Assembly (NCBI RefSeq): GCF_003345295.1
Contig: NZ_CP031055.1
Span: 2,852,001-2,916,000 of the forward strand
Direction: 5' to 3'
DNA: 64,000 nt
From: Vibrio splendidus
GTDB taxonomy: Bacteria > Pseudomonadota > Gammaproteobacteria > Enterobacterales > Vibrionaceae
Program-made: the position numbers and the translations under genes
The notes under the pieces: generated by a model
What the model was told of the DNA's origin: nothing
Database searches by the model: none
Seen by the model: only the letters and a program-made list of their open reading frames with translations
Shown here: piece by piece, positions 41,039 through 50,517 of the stretch
Layout of the letters: every line of letters starts with the position of its first letter
How positions within the stretch are numbered: the first letter of the stretch is position 1

Positions 41039-43630
41039 CTACTTGCGACGACGCCACATTGCTAAGCCAAATAGTGACATCAGAGCACCGAAGCCAAATG
41101 AACCACCTACTCGCAGTTCAAGAACAGCAGGATCATGATCCGATGAACGAAAGTGATCTTGGTACTTAGGTAGGTCACCTTTGAACTCTTCGTTGTAGTC
41201 AAACAACGTCGACTCACCACCATTGATATGCCAATCGGTAGCATCGACAACCCTATCTTTCAGGCTGTCACTGATCAACAAATGATCCAAGGCACCGACT
41301 TCATCATTGTATGAGTAGCTCCAGCTGTCTGGGTGCTTTTGAGCCACAGCATTAATGTAGCCGTAGTTCTTAGTGATCACAGCACCACTGTCACCAAACT
41401 GCTCAGCGCCGTCAATGTAAGTGTTACGCGCCGCTTTGATTTGCTTACCGTATTTCTCTTCAGAGTAATCCGTAAGCACCAGCATTGGATCTTCCATGCC
41501 GTACGAGTTCATATCCCCCAGAATCACTTTATGGCCTTTGATGCCGTCTAGTGCTTCACCCAGAGCAACTGCTGCAGCCACACGGAAGTTCTCACATGAG
41601 CCTTGCTTATCGGCGTCAACGCCACCTTGACCGCCCTGCTCGACCGGTGCAGCATCTTCCCAACACTTAGAACCTTTCGATTTAAAGTGGTTAATCGCAA
41701 CGGTGAGTTTCTCTTTAGTGCCTTTAACTTTAAAGGTTGGCGCCAATGAGTCACGTTGGTAGTTCTTACCGTCTTCAATCACCTTGCCAGAATCGTCTAA
41801 CACTTCTGGTGCTTGTTGGCTTGGCATCGCGATAACACGGCTGTCTTTAAGCTTAACTACTTTCTTGCGGTAGATAACGCCTGTTGTAATAACGTCGGTA
41901 CCAATCGAGTCCATCTCGTCGGTCACGCCATCTTCGTTCGAATCGACAGCTACAAAGGTATAGCGGTCTTTCTTACGCTCAATGCGATCATTCAGTTGGT
42001 TAACAAGCTGGTGAATGGCTGAGCCTTCACCAAAGCCGTTGTTCTCAATTTCCATCAAACCAATGATGTCTGCATCTAAGCGAAGAATCGCGTTCACTAT
42101 CTTCTCTTGCTGCATCTCAAACTCGGTGATGGTGTTCGCACCACGGTTGTTGCCGTGTTGGTTTGCGTCACCGCCAAATGGAGAGTTGAAGTAGTTCAAA
42201 ACATTGAAAGTCGCGATGCGAAGGTCGCCTTCATCCATGTCTGGTTTGTCGGTACGCGGATCGTTACGAACGAAGTTTTCAGCCGAGATCTGGTTAGTTG
42301 TCACTAAGCGGTACTCACCGTAGCTGTAGATAAGTACGCCTTCTAGACCAACAATGGTGTCATCAATACGAATGTAGTCTTCTGTTGAACCATCTTGATC
42401 AATATCGGTACGGCCGAAGTCTGGATAGAAAGGAACCTGTCCGTCACCCGCTTTTTGATCGGTTTCAACGAAAAGACGACGGTCTGCGTTATCTTCCGTT
42501 TGTTGTTTCGCGTCTTCAGAACCTGCTGCGAAAAGCTGGTTCGGCTGCATGTTAATACGCTCATGTGCCAGTACCATGTTGTTACGACGACCTGAATAGT
42601 CATAACCAAAGGTACGAGTCACACGCATATCAAGCGCTTCGGTCGTTTTCACCAACATGCCTTCGTAGCGTTCAAGCGTTGCAGCGAAGTTCTCATCACT
42701 GTCTAGCGCTTCTATCGCCGTTGCTTCAGGTGCTTGTTGTTCGCCCTGTTTTAGCCATTGGTTTTCAACTTTAAGCTGAGTATGGCTGTAGTATTCTTGA
42801 ACCTTACCTTTCACACACACTACGTCGCCCGCAGCCAGTTCTGAGCTCGATTGATTCGTGTGGATAAATAGACCTTCAGAAGTACTTGAATTGAAGTCAT
42901 CCTCAAGTGCTTGCAGGTAGAAACCTTTGGTTATGCCCGTTGTCACCGCACTCACAACACCTTTAACGAAGTACTCATCGTCCGTGATGTACGGATAGCC
43001 ATCAATGAACGGTGATGTTGCGCCCTCGCCTTGGATCTCTTGAATGGTTGTGAATACTGGGTCAGAGCCATCTTGTGTACAAGTGAACGCTTCTGGCAGT
43101 TCAACACTGTCTAATGAACCTAAGCCTTCAATGCTGTCTTTTGGTAACGACACCCACTGTGAAGCATCGAATGTTGCCGAAGGAGTTTGTGTCGCTCGAA
43201 CCAAAGTAACATCTTTACCCCAATCCACATCACCCATCAAACCAACAATATCGTGTACCGAGTTATCTGAATTCAAGATAGCCAGCGGGTCGTCACCGTT
43301 ATGGTTAGCAATCGACGCGTTGAGAATGTCAGCGACGGCTTTAATCTCATAACTCGCACTCGTATGAGCGACAACAAGTACCTCACCAGGCGCTAAAACG
43401 TGGCCATCTAAAGGTAAAGTGGCGCCCCATGAGCCGTTGCCATTCGCAGACTTCGCCAGCGAGTAACCATCTAAATTCATGCTGCTATCGCCGTTATTAG
43501 CAATCTCAACCGCTTTGTTGTAGCTGCCGCCTTCCACATATTGTGAAATAAACAAATCAGCGTGTGCACTTGCTGTTAACAAGCTACCAATTGCCACTGC
43601 TAGCAATGAAGGTTTGTGTAAAAGAGCCAT
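41039..43630 (-). CDS. ExeM/NucH family extracellular nuclease with GlyGly-CTERM tail
   Basis: An 863-residue secreted protein. The ATG at 43630 is chosen because AGG lies eight bases upstream. The signal peptide MALLHKPSLLAVAIGSLLTASAHA ends before DLFISQ. An N-terminal lamin-tail domain (VEIANNGDSSMNLDGYSLA), an OB-fold insert (about 220-300) and an endonuclease/exonuclease/phosphatase domain (about 460-835) follow. The last 25 residues (GGSFGFGALMSLFGLAMWRRRK) are a GlyGly-CTERM sorting signal. Such nucleases (Xds in V. cholerae) degrade extracellular DNA for phosphate and biofilm release, and pass through type II secretion and rhombosortase. Confidence 0.92.
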   Translation of the reverse strand: MALLHKPSLLAVAIGSLLTASAHADLFISQYVEGGSYNKAVEIANNGDSSMNLDGYSLAKSANGNGSWGATLPLDGHVLAPGEVLVVAHTSASYEIKAVADILNASIANHNGDDPLAILNSDNSVHDIVGLMGDVDWGKDVTLVRATQTPSATFDASQWVSLPKDSIEGLGSLDSVELPEAFTCTQDGSDPVFTTIQEIQGEGATSPFIDGYPYITDDEYFVKGVVSAVTTGITKGFYLQALEDDFNSSTSEGLFIHTNQSSSELAAGDVVCVKGKVQEYYSHTQLKVENQWLKQGEQQAPEATAIEALDSDENFAATLERYEGMLVKTTEALDMRVTRTFGYDYSGRRNNMVLAHERINMQPNQLFAAGSEDAKQQTEDNADRRLFVETDQKAGDGQVPFYPDFGRTDIDQDGSTEDYIRIDDTIVGLEGVLIYSYGEYRLVTTNQISAENFVRNDPRTDKPDMDEGDLRIATFNVLNYFNSPFGGDANQHGNNRGANTITEFEMQQEKIVNAILRLDADIIGLMEIENNGFGEGSAIHQLVNQLNDRIERKKDRYTFVAVDSNEDGVTDEMDSIGTDVITTGVIYRKKVVKLKDSRVIAMPSQQAPEVLDDSGKVIEDGKNYQRDSLAPTFKVKGTKEKLTVAINHFKSKGSKCWEDAAPVEQGGQGGVDADKQGSCENFRVAAAVALGEALDGIKGHKVILGDMNSYGMEDPMLVLTDYSEEKYGKQIKAARNTYIDGAEQFGDSGAVITKNYGYINAVAQKHPDSWSYSYNDEVGALDHLLISDSLKDRVVDATDWHINGGESTLFDYNEEFKGDLPKYQDHFRSSDHDPAVLELRVGGSFGFGALMSLFGLAMWRRRK

Positions 43631-43655
43631 CCGTTTCACCTGAGTTCATCGATTT

Positions 43656-43701
43656 ATAGTTACTGCCGTCTATGGGCAGTCATGTATTTTGTGGTAACTA
43701 T
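43656..43701 (-). promoter_or_regulatory. Nested inverted repeat before the nuclease gene
   Basis: ATAGTTAC (43656-43663) pairs with GTAACTAT (43694-43701), and within it ACTGCC (43662-43667) pairs with GGCAGT (43675-43680). The structure starts 26 bases upstream of the ATG, so it may be an operator or a 5' leader structure affecting translation. The rest of the 385-base gap to trpS has nothing but the trpS terminator. Confidence 0.55.
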
Positions 43702-43947
43702 CAGGTTTATTTATGAAAGGAATAAGTCAGTTAGCAAGAAAATGAGGAACTTATCACTTAATGATCATCAATTGTTTGGCACGTTATGTATTTCCAACAT
43801 AAATAGAAATAAGCAAGATTTTATAAACCCTAAGAAGAGGGAATAGGATCGTCTGCACAGCATTAATATTATGAATATGTTAGCGAGATAATGCTTGAAT
43901 CATCAATTCAAACAAGAGATTTACTGGGAGAGCAAATGGAACGGGCA

Positions 43948-43988
43948 CTAAAAAGCCCAAAGTAAACAGCATCTACTTTGGGCTTAAA
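43948..43988 (-). terminator. Terminator after trpS
   Basis: AAGCCCAAAGTA (43953-43964) pairs with TACTTTGGGCTT (43974-43985). On the minus strand TTTTTAG follows. It lies 27 bases past the trpS stop. Confidence 0.9.
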
Positions 43989-44015
43989 TTCTGAAACGAG
44001 TGGCTTTAGTTCACC

Positions 44016-45032
44016 CTACGGGCGAGTAACAAAACCGACTGCTTCGTATGCTTTTTTCAGTGTTACGGCAGCACGCTCAGAGGCTTTTTCAGCTCCCGCT
44101 TTCATTACTGCGTCCATGTAAGCACGGTCAGCACGGATACGGTGGTATTCAGCTTGAATTGGTTCAAGCATCTCAACCAATGCTGCGCCTACATCTTTCT
44201 TAAACGGACCGTACATTTCAACGCCTTGGTATTGCGCTTCAATCTCTTCAAACGTTTTACCCGTCGCTGCAGAGTACAGACCCATTAGGTTAGAGATACC
44301 CGCTTTGTTTTCCCAATCGTGAGCAATACGTGGTGGTGTTTCTGCGTCAGTCTGCGCTTTGTTGATCTTCTTGATGATCGACTTAGGCTCTTCTAGCAGA
44401 GTAATTACGTTCTTACGGTTGTCATCCGACTTAGACATCTTCTTAGTCGCATCTTGCAGGCTCATCACACGTGCATTCACTGTTGGAATGTAAGGTTCTG
44501 GTACTTGGAAGATTGGCGTTTCAGGGCCGTAGATGTTGTTAAAGCGATTTGCGATATCACGAGCTAGCTCTAGATGTTGTTTCTGGTCGCTACCTACTGG
44601 CACTTGGTGAGCACCGTAAAGCAGGATATCTGCAGCCATCAACACTGGGTAGTCGTATAGGCCTACGTTTACGTCATTTGAGTGACGTGCAGACTTATCT
44701 TTAAACTGAGTCATACGGCTCAGTTCACCCATTTGTGTGTAACAGTTAAGAAGCCAACCAAGTTGAGCATGCTCTGGTACGTGTGACTGAACAAATAGCG
44801 TGCTCTTCTTTGGATCAACACCGACAGCAAGACAGATTGCTAATGCGTCTAGAGTCGCTTCATGCAGTGCTTTCGGATCTTGGCGAACCGTAATTGCGTG
44901 AAGGTCTACAACACAGTATTGGCAATCGTAATCATCTTGCATCTGTTGCCATTGACGTAGAGCACCCAAGTAGTTACCGATACTTAGTTCACCAGATGGT
45001 TGAACACCACTCAATACGATGGGCTTGCTCAT
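44016..45032 (-). CDS. trpS: Tryptophanyl-tRNA synthetase
   Basis: A 338-residue class-I synthetase (E. coli 334). The HIGH-like motif is PSGELSIGNYLGAL near the N-terminus and the KMSKS motif is KKMSKSDDN at about 200. ADILLYGAHQVPVGSDQKQHLELARDIANRFN is a family signature. It charges tRNA-Trp. It lies last in the rpe-gph-trpS series, 176 bases after gph with a terminator between them, and its own promoter is expected in that gap. Confidence 0.98.
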   Translation of the reverse strand: MSKPIVLSGVQPSGELSIGNYLGALRQWQQMQDDYDCQYCVVDLHAITVRQDPKALHEATLDALAICLAVGVDPKKSTLFVQSHVPEHAQLGWLLNCYTQMGELSRMTQFKDKSARHSNDVNVGLYDYPVLMAADILLYGAHQVPVGSDQKQHLELARDIANRFNNIYGPETPIFQVPEPYIPTVNARVMSLQDATKKMSKSDDNRKNVITLLEEPKSIIKKINKAQTDAETPPRIAHDWENKAGISNLMGLYSAATGKTFEEIEAQYQGVEMYGPFKKDVGAALVEMLEPIQAEYHRIRADRAYMDAVMKAGAEKASERAAVTLKKAYEAVGFVTRP

Positions 45033-45117
45033 GGTTTTAATTCCTTTGCTTGTTCGCTAAGCTCGTTAACTTAGTTTCTTAACGTAGTATCTGAAAAACT
45101 TAGCTTCTTAACTTTAA

Positions 45118-45150
45118 AATAGAAAAGCCGCACAGCTCTTCTGTACGGCT
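45118..45150 (-). terminator. Terminator after gph
   Basis: AGCCGCACAG (45126-45135) pairs with CTGTACGGCT (45141-45150) with one mismatch, followed on the minus strand by TTTTCTATTTT. It lies about 60 bases past the gph stop. Confidence 0.85.
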
Positions 45151-45208
45151 CATCCAGTGTACTCATTGATAAGTATTTTGCTAGTAGGTTAGCTAACTTT
45201 TGTCCGCT

Positions 45209-45895
45209 TTATGCTGAAACTAGAACGACATCTAGTAATTGTGCAATGTTGTCTGCGACATAGTCAGGGTTTGATACTGAAATCGGCTCACCGTGGTTAT
45301 AACCGTAAGTCAGACCAAACGAGTGGCAGCCTGCGTTCTTAGCCGCTTTGATGTCGTTGCTTGAATCGCCTACCATCAGCATCTCTTCAGCCTTCACATT
45401 ATGCTTTTCCAGCAACCAGTTCAGCGCTACTGGGTTCGGTTTCTTCTCTGGGAAAGAGTCGCCACCCAACACATCAACAAAGTACTTATCGATACCGTGC
45501 TGCGCCAGAACATCTGGTACAAATTTCGAAGGCTTGTTGGTGACAAGAGCCATGGTGAAGCCCGCTTTGTCTAGCTCAGCTAACGTCTCTTTAACCGATG
45601 GATAAAGGTGACTCAGCTTATGGCCGCCCTGCTCATAGAAATCATCAAACAGGATACGCGCTTTCTTCAAAAGATCAGGCTCAAGGCTTGGATCAACCGT
45701 AAGATTGCGGCTCAATGAACGTCCAATAAGAACATCAGCACCATTACCCACATAGTCGCGAACTTGTTCTTCGCTTACTGAAGAAAAACCCAGTTCCTGA
45801 CAAGCTTGGTCAGCGGCGACAGCCAAATCAGGCACGCTATCTAACAAGGTTCCATCCAAATCAAAGGCAATCAGTTTTATTGAGCTTAATGACAT
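45209..45895 (-). CDS. gph: Phosphoglycolate phosphatase
   Basis: A 228-residue HAD-superfamily hydrolase. Motif I is AFDLDGTLLDS (nucleophile Asp12, acid Asp14), motif II VTNKPSKF, motif IV GDSSNDIKAAKNAG; the cap domain lies between. It removes phosphoglycolate formed by DNA repair and oxidative damage. It sits in the conserved rpe-gph-trpS order and has its own terminator. The protein is slightly shorter than E. coli Gph (252). Confidence 0.93.
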   Translation of the reverse strand: MSLSSIKLIAFDLDGTLLDSVPDLAVAADQACQELGFSSVSEEQVRDYVGNGADVLIGRSLSRNLTVDPSLEPDLLKKARILFDDFYEQGGHKLSHLYPSVKETLAELDKAGFTMALVTNKPSKFVPDVLAQHGIDKYFVDVLGGDSFPEKKPNPVALNWLLEKHNVKAEEMLMVGDSSNDIKAAKNAGCHSFGLTYGYNHGEPISVSNPDYVADNIAQLLDVVLVSA

Positions 45896-45942
45896 CTTAC
45901 TTTCCTATTTATTATGTTCGTCTTATGAGTTGAGCTCCAAGA

Positions 45943-45970
45943 CGTAAAAAAGGGGCCAATTAGCCCCTTA
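45943..45970 (-). terminator. Terminator after rpe
   Basis: AAGGGGC-CAATTA-GCCCCTT is followed on the minus strand by TTTTTTACG. It lies about 45 bases past the rpe stop and upstream of gph, so gph is at least partly separate from rpe. Confidence 0.85.
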
Positions 45971-46014
45971 ATTTAAATTTTTTGATTTTAGGTCAACAGA
46001 CCCTAGTTCTACTT

Positions 46015-46689
46015 TTATGCGTTTACTTTTGCAAGCTCTGCACGCATCTCATCAATCACTTCTTTGTAATCTGGTTGATTGAAGATAGCTGAACCGGCAA
46101 CGAACATATCTGCGCCCGCTTCTGCGATTTCACGGATATTATCTACCTTCACGCCGCCATCAATCTCAAGGCGGATATCACGGCCTGATTCATCAATAAG
46201 TTTACGAACAGCGCGCAGCTTATCGAGAGTGTGAGGAATGAAAGATTGACCGCCAAAGCCAGGGTTCACAGACATTAGTAGAATCATATCTACTTTATCT
46301 AAGATGTAATCAAGGCAAGAAAGTGGCGTTGCTGGGTTAAGTACGACACCCGCTTTACAGCCGTGTTCTTTGATTAGCTGTAGAGTACGGTCAACGTGCT
46401 CAGATGCTTCAACGTGGAAGGTAATCATTGATGCGCCGGCTTTAGCAAACTCAGGTACGATGCTGTCTACTGGCTTAACCATTAGGTGAACATCGATAGG
46501 AGCTGTGATGCCGTAGTCGCGCAACGCTTTACAGATCGGAGCACCAAAAGTCAGGTTGGGTACGTAGTGGTTATCCATCACATCGAAGTGCACAACATCG
46601 GCACCGGCTGCGAGTACTTTTTCTACGTCTTCACCAAGACGAGCAAAATCTGCAGACAAAATCGATGGAGCGATTAGAAAATCTTTCAT
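46015..46689 (-). CDS. rpe: Ribulose-phosphate 3-epimerase
   Basis: A 224-residue TIM-barrel enzyme. The ATG at 46689, preceded by AAGAGG six bases upstream, gives MKDFLIAPSILSADFARLGE, the family start; a longer frame begins 27 codons earlier. His in HFDVMDNHYVPN and the VNPGFGGQSFIPHTLDK motif are metal and phosphate ligands. It interconverts ribulose and xylulose 5-phosphates in the pentose phosphate pathway. Neighbours dam and gph are the same as in E. coli. Confidence 0.98.
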   Translation of the reverse strand: MKDFLIAPSILSADFARLGEDVEKVLAAGADVVHFDVMDNHYVPNLTFGAPICKALRDYGITAPIDVHLMVKPVDSIVPEFAKAGASMITFHVEASEHVDRTLQLIKEHGCKAGVVLNPATPLSCLDYILDKVDMILLMSVNPGFGGQSFIPHTLDKLRAVRKLIDESGRDIRLEIDGGVKVDNIREIAEAGADMFVAGSAIFNQPDYKEVIDEMRAELAKVNA

Positions 46690-46889
46690 ACCAAACCTCT
46701 TAAGAGTGAGTAAATTGCGAATATCACCGCCTTGTGACATCTCGTACACGAATACAAGACTCAATCCCAAGACTATTTGGTGTGCAATTCTACCTAAGCA
46801 CCTAAGCAGATTCTAGCAGTTCGAAAGATTAGTTTATGAAAGTACCCGTTGGTCACTCAATTTAATGAGTTTGGGGATTATGCTGACGA

Positions 46890-47738
46890 CTACAATTCTG
46901 TTGAAACGTGTTGCTGGTTTTTCTCTTTATGAAAAAGTGCCAGTAACTCATCAACTTTATTACGCCCTGCGCCATTACGGCTAATGGTGCGCTTAACTTT
47001 GACCACGTTCAGTTCCGCACCATGGTATAAACGGCGCGTTAAGGTCGTATCATGGTTTGAAATCAAGACAGGAATGCCTCGTTCCATTGCCGCTCTTTCT
47101 GCAACATCAGCCAAGGCCGCTTGATCATCTAAGCTGAAGCCATTACCCGCATAAGAGGTAAAGTTAGCAGTACTAGACAATGGCGCATAAGGAGGATCAC
47201 AATAAACCACACAGCCTTTACGGGCGCGGCTAAAGGTCTCGCTATACCCTTCACAAACAAACGTCGCTTTCTTCGCTTTCTCAGCAAAAAACTCCAACTC
47301 AGCTTCTGGAAAGTAAGGTTTTTTATAAGAACCAAATGGAACGTTAAAACCGCCCTTCTTGTTGTAACGACACAGGCCATTGAAGCCAAATCGGTTCATG
47401 TACAAGAAAGCTAACGAGCGATACATGACGTTATCTGTACCATTGAACTCAGCGCGAACATCTAAGAACACCTCTCTACGGTTATTCTCCGGACAGAACC
47501 AACGCTTCGCTTCAGTGATATAGGTTTCAGGATCGGTTTTAAGTAGATTGTATAGGTTGATAAGATCGGGATTGATATCTGCAAGCAGGTACTGTTCAAA
47601 ATCAGTATTCAGAAATACTGAGCCGGCACCGACAAACGGTTCTACCAATTTACGAGCAGGTGGCAGGTGACGTTGGATGTCTTCAACTAGGCCATATTTA
47701 CCACCAGCCCATTTTAGAAAGGCACGCTGCTTTTTCAT
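46890..47738 (-). CDS. dam: DNA adenine methyltransferase (GATC)
   Basis: A 282-residue D12-class methyltransferase (E. coli 278). Motif X is LKWAGGKYGLVEDI, motif I VEPFVGAGSVFLN, and the catalytic DPPY motif is CDPPYAPLS at about 180. It methylates A in GATC, which marks parental strands for mismatch repair and controls replication initiation; in Vibrio cholerae dam is essential because of chromosome II. It follows damX by 69 bases and precedes rpe. Confidence 0.98.
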   Translation of the reverse strand: MKKQRAFLKWAGGKYGLVEDIQRHLPPARKLVEPFVGAGSVFLNTDFEQYLLADINPDLINLYNLLKTDPETYITEAKRWFCPENNRREVFLDVRAEFNGTDNVMYRSLAFLYMNRFGFNGLCRYNKKGGFNVPFGSYKKPYFPEAELEFFAEKAKKATFVCEGYSETFSRARKGCVVYCDPPYAPLSSTANFTSYAGNGFSLDDQAALADVAERAAMERGIPVLISNHDTTLTRRLYHGAELNVVKVKRTISRNGAGRNKVDELLALFHKEKNQQHVSTEL

Positions 47739-47807
47739 TTACTGCTCTATCTATCAACTCAAAAATAAGGCTGCGGAATGTAACATATTTTGAGGCTAAG
47801 CTCAGGG

Positions 47808-49325
47808 TTATTTCGCACGTTCTATCTCTCGATGCACTTGATTCATCGATTTTGCCCAAGGTTCCAACTGCTGAAGTGGTTTTGATAACGCACTTACGGC
47901 ATCTCGCGCGACTTGAATCGTTGGATAATCTTGATAAGTGATAATAAACCACTTAGTGTCATTGCGAAGTGTTGGGTAAATACGAACCTTGTCTTCGACT
48001 TCATATTCTTCAATAAAAGACTGAACATCTTCTAATGACGTCATCGCGCTCAATTGTAAGGTATACGCGCGTGGCGAGATAGCTTGTAACTCTTCGCGAG
48101 CAAATGAGAAGGTGATCTTTTTCGTCGGCGGTGTTGATTCCGTTAGGTCAGTATCTTCATCAACTGAAGCTTGTGACTCGTTTTTCGCCGCATCAGGTTG
48201 CGCGCTAACCGCGGCACCTGTGTTTTCTTCTACGGCAGCATCAATCGCACTGGTATCGGCACTTTTCGGCTTGTCATCAAGCAAAGCATCAACCACATCA
48301 GAAGTAATCACAACACGTTGCTGCTCTTGTTTCACCTCGCCAACACTGGCTGTACCTTCCACCACAACCGGTGGTAATGATGAACTGTCATCGTCAGCAC
48401 CTTGATAGCTTATGTCAGCTTCGGCTTCAGAATCTGAAGATCCGTCGACTCCGGCTTGCTCGGTACCACTTTCCACTTCAAACGTTGGGATAGCTGTTTG
48501 TTCAATGGGAGCGATAAGTGATTGCGCTTTATCGTCAGGGGTTGGTTGACTGAACATCCACCAATAGCCACCACCAATTAAAACCAACAACAAGGCCACC
48601 ACCATCGCGATATTGATGGGTGAGCCAATAATTGAGCGAATAATAATCCTTTTTTCCACTTTCAATTCTCCTAAAGCCATTAACTCACCGGGCAAAGGTT
48701 GCGCTTTATTAAACGCACGTCGCACGCGAGTTTCAGACTCATCATCAACATATCGAATCACTAGGGATTCAAAGAAATGTTCCGCTTCTGGTTGAGAAAG
48801 ATCATCGATCTCGAGGTCGATAGGCTTGTGTGGTTGCCCGTAACTAAGACGTTTTAGTAGCGTGTCTAGATGGCCAATTTCCGAGAAGAGAACGATATTG
48901 ATCGTCCATTGAGGGTTTGATTGAGCTTCAAGTACCAACATCCATAATTCGGATACCAATAACTCAGACAGTCGGTGGGCATCATCTACAACGATAACCA
49001 CATTACACGACTCTCCATCCAGTAGCCTTGCGAGGCTATCTGATAAAGAATCATGTTGATTAAACAGGGGATCAGAAACAATTTGGCTAAGAATAAGCGC
49101 GCGACGTTGTTGATCGTCTTGGCTTGGGTGACAAAGCAGTAAACACTGATTTTTTTCTGTCGACCATGCTTCAAGGTAACGTTGAGCCAACCAAGATCGG
49201 CCAGAGCCAGCTTTGCCCGCAACCGTTACAAGGTTTGAACCAAAGTTAGTCAAAAGCTGTAAGCGCTCTAGCAACTCAACTTGAGACTCTAACTCTAATA
49301 CTCTTAATTCATGAGCCAAACTCAT
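47808..49325 (-). CDS. damX: DamX-like cell-division protein with SPOR domain
   Basis: A 505-residue protein. The first 200 residues are an AAA+-type ATPase domain with Walker A VAGKAGSGRSWL and Walker B VVIVVDDAHRL, a feature not in E. coli DamX. One membrane segment lies at about 235-255 (INIAMVVALLLVLIGGGYWWM); an acidic linker follows, and the last 80 residues are a SPOR domain (YTLQLSAMTSLEDVQSFIEEY) that binds denuded peptidoglycan at the septum. It lies between aroB and dam, as damX does. The GATC cluster upstream is noted below. Confidence 0.9.
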   Translation of the reverse strand: MSLAHELRVLELESQVELLERLQLLTNFGSNLVTVAGKAGSGRSWLAQRYLEAWSTEKNQCLLLCHPSQDDQQRRALILSQIVSDPLFNQHDSLSDSLARLLDGESCNVVIVVDDAHRLSELLVSELWMLVLEAQSNPQWTINIVLFSEIGHLDTLLKRLSYGQPHKPIDLEIDDLSQPEAEHFFESLVIRYVDDESETRVRRAFNKAQPLPGELMALGELKVEKRIIIRSIIGSPINIAMVVALLLVLIGGGYWWMFSQPTPDDKAQSLIAPIEQTAIPTFEVESGTEQAGVDGSSDSEAEADISYQGADDDSSSLPPVVVEGTASVGEVKQEQQRVVITSDVVDALLDDKPKSADTSAIDAAVEENTGAAVSAQPDAAKNESQASVDEDTDLTESTPPTKKITFSFAREELQAISPRAYTLQLSAMTSLEDVQSFIEEYEVEDKVRIYPTLRNDTKWFIITYQDYPTIQVARDAVSALSKPLQQLEPWAKSMNQVHREIERAK

Positions 49326-49329
49326 TGGG

Positions 49330-49352
49330 GATCCCTACTGATAAGATCGATC
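49330..49352. promoter_or_regulatory. Cluster of three GATC sites upstream of damX
   Basis: GATC occurs at 49330, 49345 and 49349, the nearest only five bases from the damX start and overlapping the ribosome-binding region. The inverted repeat TACTGAT / ATCAGTA surrounds the second and third sites. Dam methylation could feed back on the damX-dam transcript. Confidence 0.4.
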
Positions 49353-49404
49353 AGTAAAACGCTTCAGCTGCCTAGAGTTTAGCTAGGCAACCTCACAACC
49401 AAAT

Positions 49405-50493
49405 TTAAAGAGTACGGCAGAAATCAATCGCTTGTTTTATGATGTCTTGAGGCACATCAGCGACCACTTCAGCGGTACCAATACTTGTTGGTAATACCAA
49501 ACGTAACTGACCAGACAGCACTTTTTTATCACGCATCATGTGCTTCATAAAGTCTTCAAAAGACATGCTTTCTGGCGTATGGATTGGCAGTTTCGCATTC
49601 TTGAGTATAGAAATAATTCGCTCAAGTTGCTGCTGAGAGATCAGTCCCTGTAATTGAGCGGTTTTCGCTGCCATTACAGTGCCTGACGACACAGCTTCAC
49701 CATGTAGCCAATTACCATAGCCTAGTTCTGCTTCGATCGCATGACCAAATGTATGACCTAGGTTCAATAACGCTCTGATTCCTGACTCTTTTTCATCTAT
49801 AGCAACCACTTCAGCCTTAATTGCACAACAACGAGCAATCGCGGTAATCAGTGCGTCTTCATCAAGTTGATAAAGTTTCTCTAGATGCTGTTCCAACCAA
49901 TCAAAGAAGACTTCATCGTAAATGATGCCGTATTTGATCACCTCAGCAATGCCCGCTGCGAACTCACGCTCTGGAAGCGTTGATAAACAGTTAGTATCGA
50001 TGATGACAGATTTTGGTTGGTAAAAAGCGCCGATCATATTCTTGCCAAGGGGATGGTTCACTGCAGTTTTACCGCCTACAGAGGAGTCCACTTGAGAAAG
50101 AAGGGTCGTCGGGATTTGAATGAAATCAATACCGCGCTGGTAGCAAGAGGCAGCAAAACCGACCAAATCACCGATAACACCACCACCCAAAGCAATCACC
50201 ACCACATCGCGGCTGTAATTTCCTTCAAGCATGTAGCTCATCACTGAGTTGAACGTTTCAAGTGTTTTGTATTGCTCACCGTCTGGCAACTCTAAAAGAG
50301 AAGTTTGACAGCCTACTTGATCCAACAACGATAAAATTTTATCGGCATAAAGAGGCGCTACTGTCACATTACTGATAACAACAACTTTCTGTTTGCCTGA
50401 TAAAAAAGAAAGGTACGCCGGGTCTTCAAATAACCCGGCGCCAATAGAGATAGGGTAGCTACGCTCAGCTAGATTGACCGTAATCCGTTCCAT
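49405..50493 (-). CDS. aroB: 3-Dehydroquinate synthase
   Basis: A 362-residue enzyme, the E. coli length. The NAD-binding region has ALGGGVIGDLVGFAASCYQRG and the metal-binding residues are in LNLGHTFGHAIEAELGYGNWLHGEAV (His residues) and a preceding Glu. It converts DAHP to 3-dehydroquinate in the shikimate pathway. It follows aroK by 24 bases and lies before damX, as in E. coli, so aroK-aroB-damX-dam are probably one operon. Confidence 0.98.
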   Translation of the reverse strand: MERITVNLAERSYPISIGAGLFEDPAYLSFLSGKQKVVVISNVTVAPLYADKILSLLDQVGCQTSLLELPDGEQYKTLETFNSVMSYMLEGNYSRDVVVIALGGGVIGDLVGFAASCYQRGIDFIQIPTTLLSQVDSSVGGKTAVNHPLGKNMIGAFYQPKSVIIDTNCLSTLPEREFAAGIAEVIKYGIIYDEVFFDWLEQHLEKLYQLDEDALITAIARCCAIKAEVVAIDEKESGIRALLNLGHTFGHAIEAELGYGNWLHGEAVSSGTVMAAKTAQLQGLISQQQLERIISILKNAKLPIHTPESMSFEDFMKHMMRDKKVLSGQLRLVLPTSIGTAEVVADVPQDIIKQAIDFCRTL

Positions 50494-50517
50494 GGGTTTG
50501 CTCTCCGAAAAATGAAC

